Positions 8,465 through 16,836 of a stretch of 64,000 bases of DNA are shown piece after piece. The notes under the pieces are model-generated. The model saw only the letters and a list, made by a program, of their open reading frames with translations. It did no database searches and was not told where the DNA came from. Location of the stretch: the NCBI RefSeq assembly GCF_937898475.1, contig NZ_CALEJS010000037.1:1-64000 (forward strand), read 5' to 3'. Position 1 is the stretch's first letter, and each line of letters starts with the position of its first letter. The DNA comes from an uncultured Chitinophaga sp. GTDB taxonomy: Bacteria; Bacteroidota; Bacteroidia; Chitinophagales; Chitinophagaceae. The position numbers were made by a program, and so were the translations under genes.

Positions 8465-8575
8465 CAGCACGCTTTTAACAAAACATTAGTATAAAGCTTT
8501 CTTAATATACTCCGCACCCGTGCCAAACCGGAACAATGTTTGAACTATACATGGCGAACCAAATGTTATTTAGCC

Positions 8576-8842
8576 ATGTCTAAGAATAGTAAAGAATATG
8601 TTAAGAACAACATCCAGGAATTAGCTATTGGTAACTATTTAAGTTATCCCGAAGATTACAGTCCTGCCAGGCAGGAAACGGAAGTTAATATCCAATCGCT
8701 TGCGAAAGGATATTGGGATGTTCGTGATGTGAAGGAAATACAACGCGACGAAAAACTGGGTATAAACCTGGAAGACTATATCAGCTGGACAAAAGAAGCC
8801 TTCCGGGCATTTGTACAGCAGCACGCAGACTCACTGAACTAG
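8576..8842 (+). CDS. Small hypothetical protein
   Basis: 88 residues from ATG 8576. An in-frame ATG at 8540 would add 12 residues (MNYTWRTKCYLA) that look less like a natural start. The protein is soluble, charged and rich in Tyr, Glu and Lys, with no signal peptide, Cys motif or recognised domain. A strong terminator follows 18 bases after its stop, which supports a real transcript ending here. Confidence 0.5.
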   Translation: MSKNSKEYVKNNIQELAIGNYLSYPEDYSPARQETEVNIQSLAKGYWDVRDVKEIQRDEKLGINLEDYISWTKEAFRAFVQQHADSLN

Positions 8843-8860
8843 CCCATATACTTGCCATAA

Positions 8861-8893
8861 AAAAAGGGGCCGATCTACCGACGGCCCCTTTTT
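8861..8893. terminator. Bidirectional intrinsic terminator
   Basis: AAAAAGGGGCC (8861-8871) pairs exactly with GGCCCCTTTTT (8883-8893), giving A- and T-flanked stems on both strands. It separates the small hypothetical gene from the convergent GH5 gene. Confidence 0.85.
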
Positions 8894-8897
8894 GCTT

Positions 8898-10574
8898 TTA
8901 TTCCTTAGTGAAACTGATTGATTTCAGACTGATCTCTCCCTCATCCACCTGCACACGCAATATGTGCCTGCCCTTTTTAAGCTTCGTTTTTCCGCTTATC
9001 TTTTTTCCATCCAGCCATATGCCAGCTTTATCTGTACCCGGCTGCAGGGAAATGGTATAATTCCCTTCCTGCCGCACCTGCAGCGTATACTGCAGCCACT
9101 CGCCGCCCTCAAAATTGCTGACAATATACCCATCTTCGTCCCTGATATCCACACCATCATTGCGGTATACACGGCCGCGGTTACCGCCCTGTAGCTTCGG
9201 ATCTGACACGCGGTAATTGGCGCTGTCTTTATCATAATAGGCTACGCCATTGGGGCCCAGGTCATAATCCACTGCAGCCAGCGTAGTGTTGCCTGCAATG
9301 ATATTCGCCTGGTAAGGCAGCGCTGCAGGCTGAAACGGCTGACGGATCATGGCATCCACTACATCACGGTGAAAAATGTTGCGTTCCGTTTTAGTATCAG
9401 CTGCCAGCTGCATCACACCTTTGGCAGCATCTTCTTTGGAGGGTTTGGGCCCTTTGCCTGCCCAGAAATCTATTATCTGCTGATACTGTGGGTTCACAGG
9501 TATCTGCAGCGGGTTGTTGTTACCCAGCTTTTTCAGCGGCCACCATGACCAGCCGATGTTATTGCTTTCCAGCAGGCGGATGGCAGCTGTGAACCAGACA
9601 TTGGAGTTCTCACCGGTTTCTCCCAGCCACACCGGTATATTATACTCCGTTCTGGCTTTGAGGATATGCCGGATAGACGCCTCATCATTGAAGTTCCAGT
9701 ACTTGTGATAGCTCAGCACCATGTTATTGTCCCAGGGCGGCAGTATGCCGTTGTAATTATTACCCCAGCCGTTGCCTTCGATGATGATGATATGTTTTTT
9801 ATCCACTTCGCGGATGGCGGCCGTGATCTCCTGCATCAGCTTTTTCAGCGGCGCATTCGTTTTTTCCTTTGTGCCGTTCTTGTCATTGACAGGATCATCA
9901 AATCCCCAGTTAGGTTCATTCAGAATATCGTAAGCGCCAATCCAGGGCTCATCCTTGTAACGGTCTGCCAGCTTGCGCCAGAGGGCGATGGTCTTCTCCT
10001 GCTGCGCGCGGCTGTCCCACAGCGACGGCTGTGCAGTATCGCGGTCGCTGATGTTCAGGTCATTGCCTTGTCCGCCCGGTGCCGCATGCAGATCCAGGAT
10101 GAGGTACATATCATTCGCCTTACACCAGGCCAGCAAACTGTCTGTAAGCGCAAACCCTTTTTCCAGCCAGGTGTTTTGCCCGGCTACCGGTTCCTTTTCC
10201 ACCGGCAGCGTGTACAGGTTGTAATGCATCGGCAACCGCACTGAATTGAAGCCCCAGGCTTTCAGCGAATCAATATCCTGTTTACGTGTGTGGTTAGCCA
10301 GCCAGGCATCGTAAAAGGCCTGTGTTGTTTCAGGGTCTGTCAGCTCCTGTATCCGTTCGCGGATCCTGTGCTGCTGTCCCGGTCCGTTAACACGCAGCAT
10401 GTAGCCCTCCTGCAGCATCCATCCGCCGAGGCCCATTCCCCTGAGCAGGACATTCTCATTTTTCTCGTTGACAATACGGGTTCCGGAAGCTCTGAGGAAA
10501 CCCTGTGCATAAGTGATCGTGTTCGATAGCAGGCCGGCAGTGATGATAGCGGCCATGAAAATATTTTTCTTCAT
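8898..10574 (-). CDS. Secreted GH5 glycoside hydrolase with C-terminal carbohydrate-binding domain
   Basis: 558 residues from ATG 10574, where a signal peptide begins (MKKNIFMAAIITAGLLSNT, cleavage near TYAQG). An upstream start at 10631 only adds an unlikely leader. The TIM-barrel (about 40-400) is a GH5 cellulase-type domain: the general acid is Glu220 in DILNEPNW and the nucleophile Glu319 in WLGETGE. Residues about 430-558 (DLGPNGVAYYDKD, GGEWLQYTLQV, KLKKGRHILRVQVDEG) form a CBM6-like beta-sandwich. It should cut a beta-glucan or beta-mannan; which one cannot be read. No SusC/SusD pair lies nearby. Confidence 0.88.
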   Translation of the reverse strand: MKKNIFMAAIITAGLLSNTITYAQGFLRASGTRIVNEKNENVLLRGMGLGGWMLQEGYMLRVNGPGQQHRIRERIQELTDPETTQAFYDAWLANHTRKQDIDSLKAWGFNSVRLPMHYNLYTLPVEKEPVAGQNTWLEKGFALTDSLLAWCKANDMYLILDLHAAPGGQGNDLNISDRDTAQPSLWDSRAQQEKTIALWRKLADRYKDEPWIGAYDILNEPNWGFDDPVNDKNGTKEKTNAPLKKLMQEITAAIREVDKKHIIIIEGNGWGNNYNGILPPWDNNMVLSYHKYWNFNDEASIRHILKARTEYNIPVWLGETGENSNVWFTAAIRLLESNNIGWSWWPLKKLGNNNPLQIPVNPQYQQIIDFWAGKGPKPSKEDAAKGVMQLAADTKTERNIFHRDVVDAMIRQPFQPAALPYQANIIAGNTTLAAVDYDLGPNGVAYYDKDSANYRVSDPKLQGGNRGRVYRNDGVDIRDEDGYIVSNFEGGEWLQYTLQVRQEGNYTISLQPGTDKAGIWLDGKKISGKTKLKKGRHILRVQVDEGEISLKSISFTKE

Positions 10575-10640
10575 GATGACGTGGTAAGCAGGATAAGCCT
10601 GCGGAAGGCTTAAAATAATAATAAATGTCAAATAAAACGA

Positions 10641-10668
10641 GGGCTGCCCCAGGAAATTGAGACAGCCC
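10641..10668 (-). terminator. Intrinsic terminator after lytS-lytT
   Basis: On the minus strand GGGCTG pairs with CAGCCC across a 16-base loop and is followed by CGTTTTATTT. It lies about 100 bases downstream of the lytT stop and upstream of the GH5 gene, so it separates the two transcripts. Confidence 0.6.
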
Positions 10669-10765
10669 GTTTATATACAGATTAAATGGCCTGTTTCCAG
10701 GTTGCTGCCCGTATCTTTTCCATATCCGTCACCAGCAGCATAATGTTCATAGGATACTTCAGGCT

Positions 10766-11518
10766 CTACAACCCCAAAGCTGTTTTCAACCTGGGATAAC
10801 CCGTTTTGCTCACGGGCACTTTGGCGCCGGTTCTCAGAATGGCCAGGTGGTTCTCTTTTTCATAAGGCTCTATACGTGTTACCTGGTTCACGTTCAATAT
10901 ATATGAACGATGTACGCGGGCAAACTGCTGAGGGTCCAGCGTTTGCTCAAAGAAGGCCATGGTTTTGTTCTTGAGGAAAGCGCCCTCCTGGGTAATGATC
11001 TTTACATAATCATCTGCCGCTTCCAGGTAATGTACCTCCTGCACGGGAATGATCTTGATCTTGCCATTGATCTTTACCACAATGCGGTTGCTTTGTGTGG
11101 GTATGGAAGCAGCGGCTGTTTCCAGCAGCTGGCTTGTTTGCGGGGGCGCAGCGGTGGTAGCAGCCGCACGGCTGGCCAGCCATTTCTGAAGGGCTTTTTC
11201 AAAACGATCTTTTGAGAAAGGCTTCAGCAGGTAATCCACTGCATTCACTTCAAAGGCGCGGATCGCATGCTCTTCAAAAGCGGTGGTGAATATAACGGCC
11301 GGCAGTTCCTCCACCAGTTCCAGCATCTCGAAGCCATTGATCTTAGGCATCTGGACATCGAGGAACAGGATATCGGGCTGATGCTGCTGAACAGCTTTGA
11401 GTCCTTCGAAGCCGTCGTTACACTCCTGCAGTACCTGTACCTGTGGAAAGGACTGCAGGTATTCTTTCACGACTTCCCGGGCCAGCGGCTCGTCATCAAT
11501 TATTATGGCTTTTATCAT
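10766..11518 (-). CDS. LytTR-family response regulator
   Basis: 250 residues. The receiver domain (1-120) has the acidic pocket IIDDE (8-10) and phosphoacceptor Asp54 (LFLDVQMP), with Lys in the LLKPFSK loop. The LytTR DNA-binding domain (about 145-250) shows KIIPVQEVHYLEAADDYVKI and FARVHRSYILNVNQV. It overlaps its kinase gene by 23 bases, a translationally coupled two-component pair. LytTR systems often control envelope or carbohydrate functions. Targets are unknown, but the LiaF-like gene upstream is a candidate by position. Confidence 0.93.
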   Translation of the reverse strand: MIKAIIIDDEPLAREVVKEYLQSFPQVQVLQECNDGFEGLKAVQQHQPDILFLDVQMPKINGFEMLELVEELPAVIFTTAFEEHAIRAFEVNAVDYLLKPFSKDRFEKALQKWLASRAAATTAAPPQTSQLLETAAASIPTQSNRIVVKINGKIKIIPVQEVHYLEAADDYVKIITQEGAFLKNKTMAFFEQTLDPQQFARVHRSYILNVNQVTRIEPYEKENHLAILRTGAKVPVSKTGYPRLKTALGL

Positions 11519-12557
11519 ACGTCTGAGGCACTTTAATTAAGGTAGTAAAAATGTGTTGGTCACTGCTGGTTTCCAGCAGATCATGACGGGCAAACAGGAG
11601 GTACAGCCTGCGGCGGATGGAGCTGAGGCCAAAGCCCGTGCCCCTGTTAGGCTGCTGTAATGCGCTGTCGTACGGGTTCTTTACCTGCACGTACAGCATA
11701 TCATCCTGCTGCCAGGCTGCTATGGTGATGGTGATCGCATCAGTTGTGTCGTACAGGCCAAACTTAATGGCATTTTCCACAACGGGCTGCAAAAGCATGG
11801 GCGGCATCTGCAACAGTTCTGATTCAGGTGTGGACTTTACCTCGGTAGAAAGGCGGTGGCCAAAGCGCACCTTTTCAATATCCAGGTACCATTGCAGGTA
11901 TTGCAGTTCTTCGGGCAGCGGTATCCAGTGCTGGTCTTCCCTTTTGAGTGTACCGCGCAAAAAATCAGACAGCTTCAGCACCATCTCACGCGCCTGCTGC
12001 GGACGAATGGCGATCAGCGCATTGATAGAGTTCAGGCTGTTGAAGAGAAAATGCGGCTGCAGCTGCTGCCGGAGTTTATACAGCTCTGCTTCCCTTGACA
12101 GTCTTTCAGCGGCTTCCCGGCGTTGTCCTTCTTCTTTCTGCTCGGCCATATCATACCATACCAGGGCTTTAACCCCCATGGCAGTGATCACCAGCCAGGC
12201 CACAATAAAATGTACCGGCATAGCTTCGTTCAGCCATTCAGTATAGCCGCGCTCCTGCGGAAAGATTAATCTCAGCAGCCAGTAAGTGATGGCCAGCCAT
12301 ATGGCAGACAGCACCGTACTATAAGAAAGTACAAAGATGTACTTCCCCTTAGCCGGACGGTAATAAGCCAGGTTCTGCGTGATGATGCTCACCTTAGCCG
12401 ACAGCAGCAGAATATGCACCGCACTATCCACCCAGGCTGTAACCGGGCTAAGGTGAAACCATTGTATCAGCAGCACACCATACACCAGCACTGCAATGTA
12501 GGTGGTTACCACCATCACCCAACGGAAATACTTATCTGCCAGAGGTCTTTGAGCCAT
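11496..12557 (-). CDS. LytS-type membrane sensor histidine kinase
   Basis: 353 residues. Four hydrophobic segments fill residues 10-140, then a coiled region (AEQKEEGQRREAAERLSREAE). The His_kinase domain carries the phosphoacceptor His in QLQPHFLFNSLNSINAL, and the ATPase domain has the N box (VVENAIKFGLYD) and G box (GTGFGLSSIRRR). There is no extracellular sensor domain, so the signal is probably sensed in the membrane. It phosphorylates the LytTR regulator encoded just downstream. Confidence 0.93.
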   Translation of the reverse strand: MAQRPLADKYFRWVMVVTTYIAVLVYGVLLIQWFHLSPVTAWVDSAVHILLLSAKVSIITQNLAYYRPAKGKYIFVLSYSTVLSAIWLAITYWLLRLIFPQERGYTEWLNEAMPVHFIVAWLVITAMGVKALVWYDMAEQKEEGQRREAAERLSREAELYKLRQQLQPHFLFNSLNSINALIAIRPQQAREMVLKLSDFLRGTLKREDQHWIPLPEELQYLQWYLDIEKVRFGHRLSTEVKSTPESELLQMPPMLLQPVVENAIKFGLYDTTDAITITIAAWQQDDMLYVQVKNPYDSALQQPNRGTGFGLSSIRRRLYLLFARHDLLETSSDQHIFTTLIKVPQTYDKSHNN

Positions 12558-12642
12558 TACGATTTACTTCAAATAGTGTATTGCCATCATCTCATGTACC
12601 ACTCACACCGCAATTCTTAATTATTAATTGTTAATTCTTAAT

Positions 12643-12990
12643 TCAAATCTCAATCGTCTGCTGCTCCTGCAACTGTGTAGACTTCATCTGCAGCCACGCT
12701 ACATACGCCGTAGCGTCGGCCGGTTCTTCTATGCGGGAGTACAGCTCCATACCGTCAGACAACTGATCGAGGGTGAGCAGTTCCGGTACATTGATAAATT
12801 TCCATTCTACCAGTTCCTGGCGCTGGTTCCTGAAGGCATATTGTTCCTGCTGACCAATTTCACGCGCCTTTTGCGCTGCTTCCTGTTTACTCTCCGCACT
12901 GATCAGCCGCAGCTGTTCATCAAACTGGGGCATATGGTTGCCTGTTCCGCAAATGATCTGGTAAACTATTTTTGCTACATACCAACGCAT
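12643..12990 (-). CDS. DUF4288-like protein
   Basis: 115 residues, soluble. The opening WYVAKIVYQIICG followed by FDEQLRLISAESKQEAAQKA matches small DUF4288 proteins, whose function is unknown. The remainder (NVPELLTLDQLSDGMELYSR) looks like a compact alpha/beta domain. Its stop lies at the edge of an AT-rich repeat (12611-12645) that separates it from lytS. No operon partner is evident. Confidence 0.65.
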   Translation of the reverse strand: MRWYVAKIVYQIICGTGNHMPQFDEQLRLISAESKQEAAQKAREIGQQEQYAFRNQRQELVEWKFINVPELLTLDQLSDGMELYSRIEEPADATAYVAWLQMKSTQLQEQQTIEI

Positions 12991-13055
12991 ACAATCTTAA
13001 TTTTAAGGGTTTAAAGAAGCCGCACGGGGCTTTGTCTTCTTTGAATACAGGTTTA

Positions 13056-13835
13056 TCAATAACTTTTTATGTCAATGCCGCCGAATATACAGAGGCCTTT
13101 CAGTACCAGTACTTTCCCCGGGTCCTGGGTCATGAGTTCCGGCGGGCGTTTTTCTTCCACGCCGCCAAAGATGGTATTTACCTCCAGTTTTACCTCCCAG
13201 TTAGCCGGTACCACCAGTTCAATACCGCCAAAAATAGCCGTGGTCTCTATCACCACTCTGCCGTTGAAGTCGGCCTGGGTAAAGTTTACTTCAGAGCCGC
13301 CAAAGATGGCCGTCACATCGCCTCCCTGGAAATTTTTGGACAATACCACCCGGTTATCGCCGCCGAAAATGGCCGTACAGCTGAGGTAGTCGCCCCCGTT
13401 GGGGCCCTGAACGCTTTCGTTGTAAGAGCCGGCGTTCCATCCCTGCGCCCGCCTGGCGGGGAGCCTGCCCCGGGACCACCTGTCATCCCTGCCTTCCCAG
13501 CGCCGGCTGTAAGGTCGTTTGAGCAGCATATAGATGCCTATCACCACCAGCACCAGCGGCCAGCCATACCGCCGGATATTGAGCTCCATAGGCATAATGT
13601 CCTCCATCAGGAAAATACCACCTACCAGTATCATCACCAGCCAGGGTCCTCCCCTGAACTTATGCCGGATGCCTAACAGCACGCCCAGCGCCACCAGTAT
13701 CATCTTCCACGAGAAGATCCACCGGGGTACATCCAGGTGCAGGTTGTGCAAAAAGAGAAATGTGCCTATCACTATGAGTATCAATCCTCCCCAGGTGCCC
13801 TTACGCCGTCTTTGTATAGTATTCTGATCTTCCAT
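13056..13835 (-). CDS. LiaF-like membrane protein with repeated IFGG motif
   Basis: 259 residues. Residues 15-110 hold four hydrophobic helices (a DUF5668-like module: GLILIVIGTFLFLHNL, MILVALGVLL, LVMILVGGIFL, PLVLVVIGIYMLL). After a basic linker, a beta-helical LiaF/VraT-like domain contains the tetrad IFGG five times (TAIFGGDN, TAIFGGSE, TAIFGGIE, NTIFGGVE, CIFGGID), each about 20-25 residues apart. Relatives act in cell-envelope stress sensing. Two genes downstream is the LytS/LytT pair, a frequent companion, but no direct coupling is shown. Confidence 0.8.
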   Translation of the reverse strand: MEDQNTIQRRRKGTWGGLILIVIGTFLFLHNLHLDVPRWIFSWKMILVALGVLLGIRHKFRGGPWLVMILVGGIFLMEDIMPMELNIRRYGWPLVLVVIGIYMLLKRPYSRRWEGRDDRWSRGRLPARRAQGWNAGSYNESVQGPNGGDYLSCTAIFGGDNRVVLSKNFQGGDVTAIFGGSEVNFTQADFNGRVVIETTAIFGGIELVVPANWEVKLEVNTIFGGVEEKRPPELMTQDPGKVLVLKGLCIFGGIDIKSY

Positions 13836-13958
13836 TATATTTAGAATTGTGATACAAAACTATGCTGTGAACGCTCCCCCTTCAACTCCATTTAGGTTAA
13901 AATTACCCGGGTTCCGGTAAACGGCGGGAAAAGACCGGCGAAAAAAATCAGAATGCTT

Positions 13959-13966
13959 TACCTTTG
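13959..13966 (+). promoter_or_regulatory. Bacteroidota -7 element for icd (type I)
   Basis: TACCTTTG matches TAnnTTTG and sits 33 bases before the start codon. The expected -33 TTTG is not obvious. Confidence 0.45.
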
Positions 13967-13998
13967 CGCTCGATTACATCACATAAAGTAATTGTATT

Positions 13999-15264
13999 AT
14001 GCCGGCAGAAAAGATCTTAATGACCAATGGGCAGTTAAAAGTTCCCGACCATGCTATTATTCCTTTCATTGAAGGCGACGGTATAGGACCCGACATCTGG
14101 CGGGCCAGCGTACGGGTATTCGACGCCGCTGTGGAAAAAGCTTATGGCGGTGCACGCAGGATTGAATGGAAAGAGGTACTGGCAGGCGAAAAAGCCTTCC
14201 AGCAAACCGGAGAATGGTTGCCGGCAGCCACCCTGGCAGCCCTGAAAGAATACCTGGTATCTATCAAAGGGCCTCTCACCACCCCGGTAGGCGGCGGCAT
14301 CCGCTCACTGAACGTGGCCATGCGCCAGGAACTGGACCTGTACGCCTGTGTAAGGCCGGTACGCTGGTTCAACAAAGTGCCCTCTCCCCTCAGGCATCCC
14401 GAGCACGTGAATATGGTGATATTCCGCGAGAACACAGAAGATATCTATGCCGGTATTGAATATATGTACGGTACGCCCGAAGCGCAGAAACTGCTGCACT
14501 TCCTGCAGAATGAGCTGGGCGTGAAAAAGATACGCTTCCCCGAAACCTCCTCCCTGGGTATCAAACCGGTATCCAAGGAAGGTTCTGAAAGGCTGATCCG
14601 TTCAGCTATCCGCTACGCCGTTGAGCATAAACTGCCCTCCGTAACCCTGGTACATAAAGGCAACATCATGAAGTTTACCGAAGGGGGCTTCAAAAACTGG
14701 GGCTATGCCCTGGCCAAACAGGAGTTCGGCGACCAGGTATATACCTGGGAAGAATGGGAAGCCACCAAAAAAGACAAGGGCGAAGAGGCCGCCAACCAGG
14801 AAATGAACATTGCCCTGGCGCATAAGAAGATCCTGATCAAAGACGTAATTGCAGACAACTTCCTCCAACAGATACTGCTGGCTCCCCAGGAGTTCAGCGT
14901 GGTAGCCACCCTGAACCTGAACGGCGACTACATCTCCGATGCTGCCGCTGCAGCAGTAGGCGGTATAGGCATTGCCCCGGGCGGTAACATTAACTACAGC
15001 ACCGGGCACGCTGTTTTCGAAGCTACCCACGGCACAGCGCCCCGCTTTGCCAATACCAATTCTATGAACCCTTCTTCCGTAATACTGAGCGGCGTGATGA
15101 TGCTGGAATACATGGGCTGGAAAGAAGCTGCCGATATTATCGTGCATGGCCTGAGCACTGCCATTATGCGCAAACGGGTGACCATAGATTTCTATAAGCT
15201 GATGGATGATGCCACCCTGGTATCAACCAGCGAATTTGCAGACGAAATCATCAAACAACTGTAG
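13999..15264 (+). CDS. icd: Isocitrate dehydrogenase, type I (E. coli-like)
   Basis: 421 residues; oxidative decarboxylation of isocitrate to 2-oxoglutarate in the TCA cycle. Type I features: EGDGIGPDIW (25-34), substrate loop TPVGGGIRSLNVAMRQ with Ser103 (the E. coli Ser113 equivalent), and HGTAP (344-348). The coenzyme pocket is unusual. By alignment with E. coli Lys344, Tyr345, Val351, Tyr391 and Arg395, this protein has Arg349, Phe350, Met356, Ile396 and Lys400. Two basic residues that bind the NADP 2'-phosphate remain, but Tyr391 is lost. NADP is likely but not assured. A second, unrelated icd follows. Confidence 0.9.
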   Translation: MPAEKILMTNGQLKVPDHAIIPFIEGDGIGPDIWRASVRVFDAAVEKAYGGARRIEWKEVLAGEKAFQQTGEWLPAATLAALKEYLVSIKGPLTTPVGGGIRSLNVAMRQELDLYACVRPVRWFNKVPSPLRHPEHVNMVIFRENTEDIYAGIEYMYGTPEAQKLLHFLQNELGVKKIRFPETSSLGIKPVSKEGSERLIRSAIRYAVEHKLPSVTLVHKGNIMKFTEGGFKNWGYALAKQEFGDQVYTWEEWEATKKDKGEEAANQEMNIALAHKKILIKDVIADNFLQQILLAPQEFSVVATLNLNGDYISDAAAAAVGGIGIAPGGNINYSTGHAVFEATHGTAPRFANTNSMNPSSVILSGVMMLEYMGWKEAADIIVHGLSTAIMRKRVTIDFYKLMDDATLVSTSEFADEIIKQL

Positions 15265-15371
15265 AAAATCCAAATTCCAAATTCCAACATCCAACATCCA
15301 AACACCACGCATGAAAGCACTTACCTGAAGTAAACGGCTGGAAAACAAAGTGCTTTTGGAATTTGGATTTT
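15265..15371. repeat. TTCCAAATCC-type inverted repeat between the icd genes
   Basis: AAAATCCAAATTCCAAA (15265-15281) is the exact reverse complement of 15355-15371, with more ATCCAAC-type words inside. It begins directly after the first icd stop. It has the same word style as the repeat at 5357-5482. No T-run follows the right arm, so it is not a standard terminator. Confidence 0.75.
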
Positions 15372-15452
15372 GGATTTTGGAATTTATATTTAGGTTTTAC
15401 TTGCTTGAATAGTTGTAGATAACCTTATTAAAATCTAAAAAACTCACCTGAA

Positions 15453-16685
15453 ATGGCAGAAAAGATCAAAGTCGCTAATCCGGTTGTGGAACTGGACGGA
15501 GATGAGATGACACGGATCATCTGGAAATTCATTAAAGACAAGCTGATACTCCCCTACCTGGATGTTGATATCAAATACTACGACCTGGGCATTGAGCACC
15601 GCGATGCTACCAACGACCAGGTAACGGTAGATGCCGCCAACGCGATCAGAGAGATCGGCGTAGGTATCAAATGCGCTACCATCACCCCCGATGAAGCCCG
15701 TGTAAAGGAATTCAACCTGAAACAGATGTGGAAGTCGCCCAACGGCACTATCCGCAACATCCTGGATGGTACCGTATTCCGTGAGCCCATCGTTACTGCC
15801 AACGTTCCGCGCCTGGTGCCCAACTGGACCGCTCCTATCTGTATAGGCCGTCACGCATTTGGCGACCAGTACCGCGCTACCGACTTTGTAACCAAAGGCA
15901 AAGGCAAACTGACCATCACTTTTGAAGGTGAGAACGGCGAAACGATCCAGCACGAAGTATACAACTTCAAAGGAGACGGTGTTGCCCTGGCTATGTACAA
16001 TACAGACGAGTCTATCAAAGGCTTCGCACGCGCCTGCTTTAACCAGGCCCTCATGAAGAAATGGCCGCTGTACCTGAGCACCAAGAACACCATCCTGAAA
16101 AAATATGATGGCCGCTTCAAAGACATCTTTGAAGAAATTTACCAGAACGAGTTCAAAGCCGAGTTTGACAAACACAAGCTGGTGTATGAGCATCGCCTGA
16201 TCGATGACATGGTGGCCAGCGCCCTGAAATGGAACGGTAACTTTGTATGGGCCTGTAAGAACTACGATGGCGACGTACAATCTGATACCGTAGCACAAGG
16301 TTTCGGCTCCCTGGGCCTGATGACCTCCACCCTGATCACGCCAGACGGTAAGGTAATGGAAGCAGAAGCTGCTCACGGTACCGTTACCCGTCACTACCGC
16401 GATCACCAGGCTGGCAAGCCTACCTCTACCAACCCGATCGCTTCCATCTTTGCCTGGACCCGTGGCCTTGAGTTCCGCGGACGCCTAGACAATAACCAGG
16501 AGCTGATCAACTTCTGCCAGGCCCTGGAACAGGTGTGCGTGGAAGTAGTGGAAAGCGGTAAAATGACCAAAGACCTGGCCGTATGTATCCACGGCAACAA
16601 AGTGGAACACGGCAAACACTTCCTGTACACAGAAGAATTCCTGCAGGAACTGGACAATGCCCTGAAAGCAAAACTCAAAAAATAA
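15453..16685 (+). CDS. icd: NADP-dependent isocitrate dehydrogenase, type II (eukaryote-like)
   Basis: 410 residues, homodimeric type II family, closer to human IDH1/IDH2 than to the preceding gene. ELDGDEMTRIIW (13-24), KSPNGTIRNILDGTVFREP, and CIGRHAFGDQYRATD with Arg133 (the human IDH1 Arg132 equivalent) bind isocitrate and metal. HGTVTRHYRDHQ contains the Arg-His pair that fixes NADP specificity. It makes 2-oxoglutarate and NADPH in the cytoplasm. The two genes lie head to tail, 188 bases apart, separated by a repeat, so they may or may not share a transcript. Confidence 0.95.
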   Translation: MAEKIKVANPVVELDGDEMTRIIWKFIKDKLILPYLDVDIKYYDLGIEHRDATNDQVTVDAANAIREIGVGIKCATITPDEARVKEFNLKQMWKSPNGTIRNILDGTVFREPIVTANVPRLVPNWTAPICIGRHAFGDQYRATDFVTKGKGKLTITFEGENGETIQHEVYNFKGDGVALAMYNTDESIKGFARACFNQALMKKWPLYLSTKNTILKKYDGRFKDIFEEIYQNEFKAEFDKHKLVYEHRLIDDMVASALKWNGNFVWACKNYDGDVQSDTVAQGFGSLGLMTSTLITPDGKVMEAEAAHGTVTRHYRDHQAGKPTSTNPIASIFAWTRGLEFRGRLDNNQELINFCQALEQVCVEVVESGKMTKDLAVCIHGNKVEHGKHFLYTEEFLQELDNALKAKLKK

Positions 16686-16704
16686 ATAAGTAGTTTAAAA
16701 GTTT

Positions 16705-16773
16705 GAGCGTTTGAAAGTCTGAAGGTGTCCAACTGAAACAGTTGGTCCTTTCAACTTTCAAACGCTCCTTTTT
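16705..16773 (+). terminator. Compound hairpin terminator after icd type II
   Basis: GAGCGTTTGAAAG (16705-16717) pairs exactly with 16755-16767. A second stem, CCAACTG/CAGTTGG (16729-16745), nests inside. CTTTTTTC follows. The outer arm uses the GTTTGAAAG words seen at 53427 and 56774, and another copy (TTCAAACGCTCAAACG) lies at 16819-16835 before the convergent L,D-transpeptidase gene. Confidence 0.7.
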
Positions 16774-16836
16774 TCAGGGGAACTGAAGGTCTGAAAAGCA
16801 TCTCCCCTACCCGGACGCCTTCAAACGCTCAAACGT

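Noticed and set aside
15444..16406. 320-codon open frame on the minus strand opposite icd type II
   Set aside because: Fully antisense to a strongly matching enzyme gene; a by-product of GC-rich codon positions with no domain features.
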